Shown piece by piece: positions 56,132 through 64,000 of a stretch of 64,000 nucleotides of DNA; the first letter of the stretch is position 1, and every line of letters starts with the position of its first letter. Under the pieces are notes generated by a model, which made no database searches, had not been told where the DNA came from, and was given only the letters and a program-made list of their open reading frames with translations. Source of the stretch: Asterias rubens. Taxonomy: Eukaryota; Echinodermata; Asteroidea; Forcipulatida; Asteriidae. The translations under genes were made by a program, and so were the position numbers. Location: positions 12,606,385 to 12,670,384 of the forward strand of contig NC_047071.1 of assembly GCF_902459465.1 (NCBI RefSeq). Reading direction: 5' to 3'.

Positions 56132-57478
56132 GGGTCCAATCCCTGCTTCCACAAGCGTCGATACGCACAGTAAACAGAGCCATGAAATTGGGGGCTCCAG
56201 TGCAGGCTGGGCTGTGTGTACTTTAAGAAAAAAAACATTCCTGGGGAATTCCCGAATTTACAAGAGCTTTTCTCACACACATGATCAGCCTTGAAAGCAC
56301 AGGTTTTTATCAATGATCGTACGATCTTTGGTTTTTATTGCACCACCATACATGGACTGTACATGAATATGTACACCTACCCATGTAAAATAAAAGTTTT
56401 TATTTTATTTTAATTATGGCTCCATGAAATCACATGTTTCAACCCATAGAGCTATTCTAATAACATGATAAAAGCTTTAATAATAGGGGAACACTGGCCC
56501 GGCGAGTACGATGAATGATGCTGTCTTGCAGCCAATGGGAAAATCTTGGACAAAGTCATTGGGAAAAGAAATTCGCGACTTGCCACAATGTGCGCCCTCT
56601 ATGTTCATTAATGGTCAGTTCATAAAAATTTTTGTTCGTTGATTCTGAAATTTGTCCTTTACAAAATTTGTCCTTTACAAAAAATTTGTCCTTTACACAA
56701 TTTGTCTTTAGTTTGACGCCCTCAATGTTTGTTTCGTTTTTTTTACGTTGGTGGTTTTTAGGTAAGAATTAAAAAAATATATAAAGAGTAGTTTTTTTAA
56801 GGATAATTAATTTTGTATTTTTTATTTAAAAACATTTCGTGTAATTATTTTTCAGGGCAAACAATTTTTATAATTAACTTTTTTTTTATTTAGTGAATTT
56901 TTTTTCTTATTGATTATTTTTTTGGATAGGTTTTTTTCTTGTTAATTTAAAAACATTTCGTGTAATTATTTTTAAGGGACAAACATTTCTTTTATGATTA
57001 ATGATTTTTTGTAATTTAGTGTCATTTTTTTCTAATGGATTATTTTTTTTGATAGTTTTCTTTTACTGTTAATTTAAAAACATTTCGTGTATTTATTTTT
57101 AAAGGGACAAACATGTTTTTATTATAACTTTTTTTTATATTTAGTGTAATATTTTTTTCTAGTGGATTAATAGTTTTTCATTTTATTTCAAGTTTTGACT
57201 AATTGCTCATCTTTTCCCTTTAATCTAAATTAACAATATAATGCTGTTTTTTATTTTATTTTTATTTTATTCATTTTAAACTTTTGGTGCTCTGTATTTA
57301 CGATCAACACATAAATTTCGTTTGTTTATTATTGGTATTATTGGTATTATTGTTTATCTTTAATTAACTGTAATTGTTCTGTAATTTTCGTTTTTTATGT
57401 TAGTTTTAAAAAATATAGTAAGTTTTTATTTTATTTAGCTTTTGGCCCTTTTGGCCGCCCATACGATAGGGGGCCTTT

Positions 57479-58141
57479 ATTGGGTGCGTTCGTTTAGCTT
57501 CTCTGGGCCGGTCATCCCCGGTCTGCCCCCCCGGTGCGTTCGAATAGCTTTTGACGTCATTCCAGGGGCTCACCCAGGTCAGTGCCCTGCTTGTGGAGTG
57601 GGTCACTTGGGGGCTGGCCCCAGGTTAGCCTTTAGTCAAGGCGCACGCGACACAACGCACAAAAAAAGACTATCACCGCGAGCGGCGAAGCCGCGAAGCG
57701 CCTTTTACCAACTCATTTTGGGGCCTTATGTTTTTCTTTACATTGGCCAACGGTTTTGGTGGGAGAAAATGTAATGCATAATGCATTAGCGTGGTGATTT
57801 GCTGGCCAATTAGAAGTCACAATTCGTTACATTTTCTCCCACCAAAATCGTAGGCAAATGTAAAAAAAAACCATAAGGCCCACCAAAACGAGTTGGTAAT
57901 ATTAAAGGCGCTTCGCGGCTTCCTAAGGTCGCGGTGATAGTCTTTTTTCGTGCGTTACATTTTTGGGGCTGTGCGTGCTATCCGGTGTGCCGCGTGCGCC
58001 TTGACTAAAGGCTAGCCCCAGGTAAACGACGTCACTACGAGAGTAGAGAGCGATGAGTGGTCGTTCGTTTAGCTCTTGTCAGAGGCTCACCCTAGTGAGC
58101 ACCGCGGGGTAGACCCAGGGAAGGTACACGAACGCACCCAC
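57479..58141. mobile_element. Inverted-end element TGGGTGCGTTCG, host of an M6 insertion
   Basis: The ends are TGGGTGCGTTCG and CGAACGCACCCA. Subterminal GGGGCTCACCCAGG and GAGGCTCACCCTAG blocks also occur at 12160-12470. An M6 MITE fills 57626-58014. It lies directly beside the right tip of the foldback element. Confidence 0.75.
57626..58014. mobile_element. MULE-type MITE M6, nested
   Basis: Ends TAGCCTTTAGTCAAGGCGCA and TGCGCCTTGACTAAAGGCTA pair perfectly over 20 bases. It is flanked by the 9-bp direct repeat GCCCCAGGT (57617-57625 and 58015-58023). Confidence 0.9.
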
Positions 58142-58247
58142 ATTTCCAGGGTTTAGTATAGTGCGCCCTCTGTTTTGTATAATCATGGAGGAAGATCTAT
58201 TTTCTTCCTCCATGGTATAATAGGGTCCCTTTATTTAGTGTTTTCTC

Positions 58248-58656
58248 TTAGAGACGCTGGACACTTATTGGTAATAAAAAAAAATCAACGACTCGTCTTC
58301 TCACTTGCTGTATCTCAACATAATATGCATAAAATAACAAACCTGTGAAAATTTCAGCTCAATCGGTCATCGAAGTTGTGAGATAATAATGAAAGGAAAA
58401 AACCTTGTCACACAAAGTTGTGTGCTTGTTGTGTGCTTTCAGATACTTGATTTCGAAACCTCAAATTCTGAATCTGCAGGTCTCGAAATCAAATTCGTGG
58501 AAAATTACTTCTTTCTCGAAGGTACTCCACTTCAGAGGGACTAGCCGTTTCTCACAACGTGTTATACTACCAACCTCTCCCCATTACTTGTTACCAAGTA
58601 AGGTTTGATGCTAATAATTGTTTTGATTAATTATCAACAGTGTTCACTGCCTTTAA
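58248..58656. mobile_element. MITE family M1
   Basis: Left end TTAGAGACGCTGGACACTTA, right end CAGTGTTCACTGCCTTTAA, central inverted pair TTTCGAAACCTCAAATTC / GCAGGTCTCGAAATC. Complete. Confidence 0.8.
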
Positions 58657-58852
58657 CGAATTTCGCTAGATGAATCTATTGAAGTTAAATAGTATTTGGA
58701 CGAATTATACACAATTCTGGTGGAAATGCGTTTTCTGACCTGTAGGCCCCCTAATATGGGCAACAAAAGAACTCAAACAAAATGTCCCTTGGTGGCAAGT
58801 TGTGAACGTCATCCATCATGCTTGTGAAATAACTGTGACAAGTTTAATAACC

Positions 58853-58965
58853 CGGCACGTTAATCCGGAGGTCGTTGGTTCGAATCCCACTCTAGTCAAT
58901 TCTTTGTTCAACCCCAAAAATCATTTACGAATTTACCCAGTCAGTTTCCCTTGTGGTTTATATTG
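58853..58965 (+). repeat. tRNA-derived SINE, copy 1 (3' part)
   Basis: CCGGCACGTTAATCCGGAGG, B box GGTTCGAATCC and the family tail TTTACCCAGTCAGTTTCCCT. The 5' acceptor and D arms are missing. Confidence 0.65.
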
Positions 58966-59320
58966 ATAAGTTTAATAACCGGTTAAATAATTGGGAAAAA
59001 CTACCAGGGGTACCATTTTTATTATGTTCCCCCTGAATTTATAACCAAAAGACACATTACATTTATTACGAAATCATTGTAGCAAATTACAATTTTAAAG
59101 TTTTACTAAATTAATTCTCTCTCCCCGAAACTATAGTGTATCCTTAAGATGTTTAATTATTTCTCGTGTATTAAACCACTTCATGTTTTTACAGGCATGC
59201 TTTTTACAAGCAGAATTAACCTTTATCACAAGCTTGAATGATGATACAACAAAATACCCCCCCCCCCCCCCCCCCAAAAAAAAAAAGGGAAAAAAAGGTA
59301 ACAATAAATAAATTAGTTGT

Positions 59321-59723
59321 ATCGTTACCCGGGTGTGATCCCTGGCTACACGGCAGTTTGCGGTTTAATGGCTTCTGACAGGCACCCCCCGAACAAAGAT
59401 ATTGACAAAATTGGGAGACCACCAACATAGGGCTAGATAGCTCAGTTGGTAGAGCGCCGGCACGTTAAACCGGAGGTCGTTGGTTCAAATCCCGCTCTAG
59501 TCAATTTTTCTTTGTTCAATCCAAAATCATTTAAAAATGTACCCAGTCAGTTTCCCTTTTGGTTTATTATTTGATATCTGATATAAAAAGTCGCATCCCC
59601 TTAAGGTGATCCCCTGTCTGCCGCTTCCCAGGTTGTATATATCGTTACCCGGGTGTGATCCCTGGCTACACGGCAGTTTGCGGTTTAATGGCTTCTGACA
59701 GGCACCCCCCGAACAAAGATATT
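59321..59723. repeat. 83-bp direct repeat flanking a SINE
   Basis: An identical block from ATCGTTACCCGGGTGTGATC to GAACAAAGATATT is present at 59321-59403 and 59641-59723. The SINE at 59434-59575 lies between them. Confidence 0.85.
59434..59575 (+). repeat. tRNA-derived SINE, copy 2 (full head)
   Basis: The head folds like a tRNA: acceptor GGCTAGA with TCTAGTC, D arm GCTCAGTTGGTAGAGC, anticodon arm around CCGGCACGTTAAACCGG and B box GGTTCAAATCC. Position 33 is C instead of the near-invariant T, and the shared tail follows with no terminator, so I call a SINE and not a working tRNA. Confidence 0.7.
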
Positions 59724-60310
59724 CCCTTGTGGTTTATTATTTGATATATATATATTATATATATATATATATATAGATCAATTAAAAAAAAAATTAAAAA
59801 AGAAATCAACAAATAAATAACATTATTAAAAACTAATAAATAAAATCAAATAATGTAAAATAATAATAATAGTAATTTGTGTGCTGAAGGGTTCAGCGTT
59901 GTAATGCCGTTAGTTAATATTGTGTAATATTTATTGCAACTGAATTGACCCCATATTTAAATTAAAAAAATCACTTAAAGGGTCTATGTAACTTTTACAG
60001 GACAAAAAACACAGATTTACACGAAACTTACACAGTTTGAAGATAATGATATATAGTAGAAAGCTTCCCTGAAAATATTACGTGCTGAGGTGTTGTAGTT
60101 TTTGGGAAATGAGTAAAACAATGTCATGAAAATAATTTTCGGCTCATGAGACGAAAATTATTTTAATCATTTAAAATGCTTATTTAATGGACAAGTTAAT
60201 TTGAATAAATATTTTGTTCCTTTATCGGTGCTACTAAAAGTGTTGGAGCAAAATGTCACGAGCCAATATGGCTTATCATGCCGGTTTTTTATTATCCGGT
60301 TTCGTTGGCA

Positions 60311-60673
60311 TTAAAGACACTAGACACCTTTGGTAATTGTCAAAGACCAGCTTCTAACCTGGTGTATCTCAACATATGCACACAATAACAAACATGTGCA
60401 AATTTGAACTCAAATGGTCGTCGAACTTGCGAGATAATAACGGAAGAAAAAAAAACCCTTGTCACACGAAGTGGTGTGCTTCCAGATGCAATTTCGCTTC
60501 CTCGAAATCAATTAAAATATTTTACAGACAATTTTCATCTTTCTCAAAAACTACGTTACTTCAGAGAGAGCCGTCTCTCACAATGTTTTATACCATCAAC
60601 AGCTCTCCATTGCTCATTACCAAGTAAGTTTTTTATGCTAACAATTCTTTTGAGTAATTACCGATAGTGTCCG
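60311..60673. mobile_element. MITE family M1
   Basis: Left end TTAAAGACACTAGACACCTT, right part GAGTAATTACCGATAGTGTC. It ends about 45 bases after the exchanger stop codon in the direction of transcription, so it is probably in that gene's 3' UTR. Confidence 0.8.
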
Positions 60674-60716
60674 TACAATGCCCTATACGACAGAGACATC
60701 ACTGTTACGTCCATAA

Positions 60717-63523
60717 CTATAGGTCATAATAACTCTCTGGGCACGGTGGGAGCGGCGCTACCGTTTCGCCTATCGTAAAGGCGTCCCCGAACGTGCCCTC
60801 TGCGTTCAGTGTCGCCCAGCCAATAAACACAATGTAGAAGAGGAGAGACACAATTCCGATCTTCATGTCCAGTTTCCAGCCGTTGTGATGGATAGCGACC
60901 ACTATGAGAAACATGATCACTATGAGCACGATGGTGGTGGCTGCCAGGCCGTTGATGCTGATCGTGATCGGGGTGACTGGGGTGGCGGTCACACTCTTCA
61001 AGAACCAGACGAACCCGAGACAGATGAAGATCTCGAAGACGTTACTGCCGATGATGTTTGCGACGGCCATGTCACCAAAGCCTTTAGATTGCACACAGAA
61101 AAAGATAGAGTGAACCATTAATGTTTAATGCCATTCTGTAACGTGTGACATTATTTGTTTTTTTGGAAATGAGTTAATATAGACCTTTATCGTTCTACCA
61201 CCATCTTGGTCATGTTCCCTGTAACCACCGGTAGTAATGGAGGCTATACATATTGTACAACGAGAACCAGACTATTTTTCCCTTCCAGCTTCGGTTTGGT
61301 TACATGGATTTGAATGGAAAGGTGAATAGAGATGGCTACGCATGATAAAACTCCAAACCATTGTCTGTACTCTCATACAAAATTCCGGTTGTGAACTGAC
61401 CCGGATGCAATTTTCCCCTTGCACTTTAGAATTGTCATCCTCAAAAATGTTCCCGATTTGTTTCTTCTCAATAATTCTTTTTTTTAAATCGATTTAGAAA
61501 AACAATTTCCAGAATGCAGACAAAAATGCGACCCTGATTTTGGGTCCGTTTGGGAACTATTTCTGGGTCAGGGATTGATTATGGCTTACCGTCCCTGGCG
61601 ACCAACAGAGATGCAATAGCGTCCGGTACACTCGTTCCGATGGCCAAGACGGTGTAGCCCATCACTGTATCGGGAACCCCGAGTGTGAAACCTTCGAAGG
61701 GGAAAACATAAATTTGACTATTATTGCTAAACGTGTACCTACGTGTGGAACCACCTGCTCTAAATATCCATAATAATTGTGATTTTTGTAGCCTCTTGTT
61801 TTCGGAGTTTGGGTCATAACAGTTAGACGCAGCCAATCGATGGGCTACTTTGCGATAATATTATTATAACAGCCCTCATACAAGACACAAGACAGTCGTG
61901 TCGTTTTTGTTTGTTTGTTGTTTGTTTTTCTGTTGTTGTTGTTGTTGATTTGGTGTTTCCTTTTGCCGACAAAGGCTGGACATTCAAACTGCGAAAAATT
62001 GTTGTGGGGAGGGGCGGAGGGGGGGGGGGGGGGGGGTGGTCTTGTCATATTCACTACACTCGTTGCTGTGTGCCCGGAAGATCAGAAGGATGTAACAAAA
62101 TGTTTGCCGGAAAAAGTGTAAACGTTTTATCGGTTTTCTTCCATTCATCATATGACATTAAATAAAGGTCAAAACCTGCACGAGAGTGGAAAACTTTTTT
62201 TTAAATTTTTTTAATTTATTTTTTATTGGGGGGGGGGTGTTAATCTAGCAACAAAATTGAAACAGTGAACCCTATAATCCCATATTTTATTTGTAAGAAG
62301 CCATACTGCTTACGACATTTTGTTATGTGGGACAAAATGTTCCTTTTGTGCCTGGAAGAAGGGCATAACAAGTCCGGTAACACGGGCTTTTAATTGACTT
62401 AAAAACAACTCATACTCTAACTTACCAATAATAACAATCAACCAATACAGTAAATATGAAAGTCCGGCCAGCCACACGGCAGAGAGGACGAACGTCAGTG
62501 GGTAACAGCGCCTCCACGGTTCGGCTTTGCGACAGTCGGGCACCGTCAGGAACGTGCACAGAATGACCGGGAGACCGATGAACCATCCGATGAAACGGAT
62601 GGTGGATTTGGGAGGGTCGAACACGGAAGGAAGTGAGTCGTTGTCAGATTCGACGTTTTCTGTGGGGAAATTTTTTAAACAAATAAAATTTTAAATAAAA
62701 TATTTTGAGTGTGTTTTTTCTCTCTGAAGACTATAATATGCAATTTGTGGTGTTTTAGGCATATTCGTCCATACAAACTTATGAAAAGCACTTGAGAGCT
62801 AGCTGTTGATAATTGTAAACCATTGTTGGAAACTTTAGCCCCTTTGGAGTAATGTAGTGTTATATAGAGAAAGAGGCATTTTTCACAAACATTTGAATCT
62901 TAGGAAGGGTTCAGGCGTGAAGCCGTAGATCTCAGGCATCGTGAAGCACACAAATCTATGCAAGAAGGGTCGTGTTTGTTTTCTTTCAAAATGCTCTTGC
63001 AACTTCGATTTAAACCAGACGAGCCAAATTGTTCACAGATTTGTTATTTTATGCATGTTGGGATACACCAAGTCATGATACTTGTCTATTGCGCTGTGTA
63101 GCCATGTTTTAATGAGTATCGCTCTACTGATTGTAGTGTATTGTATATTTGGTATAGAGGATACTGGACGTTGAGAATTACCAACTGCCTAAGAAGACTT
63201 TCAGGCACGACCATAGTGACGTCACATTATACACACCTTCAGAAGAAGCAGTCCCATCCCGTCTGCGATTTAAATCTGATCCATACAGTGTCCTAGAGGA
63301 GCCATGGTCCCCACCACCCATAAGTCCTTTCTCCTGCGAGCTTACGTCATCAATAAACGCAGTCTCTTCTGACTCGTCGTCCAATGAGAAGGTCCTCATG
63401 GGACGCCCTTCCGTTTCGAAGTATTTGGATGTCCAGTTCAGGACGAAGGCCGACGTTGGCTTGTTGAAGTACATAATCGTAATATAAACGCCAAAACATA
63501 CTGTCATTATTAAGCCCTCCCAC
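60717..63523 (-). CDS. K+-dependent Na+/Ca2+ exchanger (SLC24/NCKX type), 3' part
   Basis: Four exons, 5' to 3': 63237-63523, 62426-62659, 61590-61691 and 60717-61081, giving 328 residues plus part of a codon, ending PCPESYYDL then TAG. All junctions are GT-AG with matching phase. Earlier exons lie beyond the right edge. Order: a helix beginning [14 protein letters not shown], an acidic cytosolic stretch ([14 protein letters not shown]), helices around [13 protein letters not shown] and [12 protein letters not shown], then the alpha-2 repeat ([35 protein letters not shown]) and three closing helices. SLC24 proteins exchange Na+ for Ca2+ plus K+ across membranes; the Asp in GTSVPD is a transport residue. 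Odd: Glu replaces the Asp that in human NCKX2 (Asp575) sets K+ dependence. The tail is longer and more Pro-rich than in NCKX2-4 as I recall them. Which SLC24 member is not resolved. Confidence 0.87.
61990..62040. repeat. G homopolymer in an exchanger intron
   Basis: A run of about 20 G near 62018-62037, preceded by a GTTGTTGTTGTTG simple repeat at 61931-61947. No coding exon. Confidence 0.7.
62885..63180. repeat. Degenerate M1 copy in an exchanger intron
   Basis: It keeps GAAGCACACAAATCTATGCA, CTTGCAACTTCGATT and TTATTTTATGCATGTTGGGA in M1 order. The ends have decayed. Confidence 0.5.
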
Positions 63524-63550
63524 CTGTAGTAAAATGAAACAATTTTAGGG

Positions 63551-63775
63551 TAAAGGCACTTGACACTATTGGTAAACATTGTTAGCATCACAACTATAAC
63601 TTGTTAACTACCATTGGAGAGCTGTTAAACACTGATAGTATAAAACACTGTGAGAAACGGCCCCCTCTGAAGTTACTAAAATAATATTTGGCTTTGATTT
63701 CGAAACCTCAGAATCTGATTTTGAGGACTCGAAATCAAGCATCTGAAAGCACACAACATTATAAGCCTTGTGTTA
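63551..63775. repeat. Partial M1 copy in an exchanger intron
   Basis: Left end TAAAGGCACTTGACACTATT, central pair TTTCGAAACCTCAGAAT / TGAGGACTCGAAATC, then CATCTGAAAGCACACAAC. The right end is missing. Confidence 0.7.
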
Positions 63776-64000
63776 ATATCCCCGAGTCTGCCGAGTTCCC
63801 TTGACGGGAATCTCGCCTGAAAAAAAAGGTGAAACAATGTCAAGTTTCTGATGGTGCAATAAGACATTGATCGTTTTAAAGGATCATGTATCTTTGGTAA
63901 CGCATTTCAACTCCCACCCCTTTCTGATAATATCACATAGACGATAGTACTGTTATTGGTGTTGTACCCCCACACCGATGTATGTTATAAAAAATGTCTC

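Larger units (their letters stand above)
52992..57463. mobile_element. 4.5-kb foldback-type element
   Basis: Two inverted arms of almost 1 kb: left 52992 to about 53985, right about 56480 to 57463. Tips are TATGGGCGGCCAAAAGGGCC and its complement. The arms hold internal direct subrepeats, including three ACGAAATGTTTTTAAAT units and several AAAGGACAAATTTTGT units. CGATAG flanks both ends directly (52986-52991 and 57464-57469). The ~2.5-kb middle has no transposase-like frame and contains a degenerate GGAACGTAAGCGTA array (54360-54715) and a nested MITE. Long arms made of subrepeats are characteristic of foldback (FB/TU-type) transposons. It is probably non-autonomous. It starts about 340 bases upstream of the gene B start codon. 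Confidence 0.85.

Noticed and set aside
52992..57463. Transposase or reverse transcriptase within the foldback element or elsewhere
   Set aside because: No frame in the loop shows integrase, transposase or polymerase motifs. I also saw no retroelement or viral coding sequence elsewhere in the window.
21305..58608. Recurring 60-100-codon frames containing [21 protein letters not shown] peptides (21305, 26001, 36189, 43761, 58405)
   Set aside because: They fall inside the M1 MITE. The peptide recurs because the DNA repeat recurs; frames differ between copies and there is no consistent start or stop.
59434..59507. A working tRNA gene with an Asn-like GTT anticodon
   Set aside because: Loop position 33 is C, the anticodon stem has a C-A mismatch, and the sequence continues into a tail shared with 58853-58965. 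It is a SINE head.
63781..63840. A further exchanger exon upstream (acceptor-like TTTTTTTCAG then ARFPSRELGRLGD)
   Set aside because: There is no donor in a fitting phase, and the reading frame runs into an M1 repeat.

Overview
This is a eukaryotic nuclear window, AT-rich, with short coding exons, GT-AG introns, tRNA-derived SINEs and a very dense load of small inverted-repeat elements (MITEs). The gene set (a kinetochore PMF1/Nnf1 gene, two tandem ALDH1/2-type aldehyde dehydrogenases and an SLC24-type exchanger) with this repeat style fits a marine deuterostome invertebrate. An echinoderm, most likely a sea star, is my best guess. That placement is inference; no mitochondrial or rRNA sequence is present to settle it.

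Layout. 1-5.2 kb: no gene recognised, only repeat debris. 5.24-8.57 kb, plus strand: a complete five-exon PMF1 gene. 9.6-12.9 kb, minus strand: remains of a third ALDH gene, with only its first and last coding exons and its 3' flank. 13.98-26.56 kb, minus: ALDH gene A, 13 coding exons, 488 aa, intact active site. 26.6-32.5 kb: intergenic, with two clusters of repeated 16-bp motifs, a 124-bp and a 40-bp tandem array and a long hairpin. 32.6-52.65 kb, minus: ALDH gene B, with the same 13-exon architecture and the same 488 aa length. 52.99-57.46 kb: a 4.5-kb foldback-type element with ~1-kb inverted arms, starting about 340 bp upstream of the gene B start codon. 57.5-60.7 kb: nested MITEs and SINEs. 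60.7-63.5 kb, minus: the last four exons of a K+-dependent Na+/Ca2+ exchanger that continues beyond the right edge.

The ALDH block is a tandem family. A and B share every exon boundary and phase but have diverged in most exons. Exon 2 is the exception: it is identical at 104 of 105 bases, which suggests gene conversion. The active-site Cys, Glu and Asn are kept in both, while residues expected to line the substrate channel differ, so the paralogues may use different aldehydes. The third copy is reduced to its two ends. The introns are built largely from MITEs, including an inverted pair that brackets exon 5 of gene A and a 44-bp minisatellite grown out of the exon 6 splice donor of gene B.

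All exon calls were made by eye from splice signals, reading phase and family motifs. No search or alignment program was run, and boundaries of degenerate repeats are approximate.
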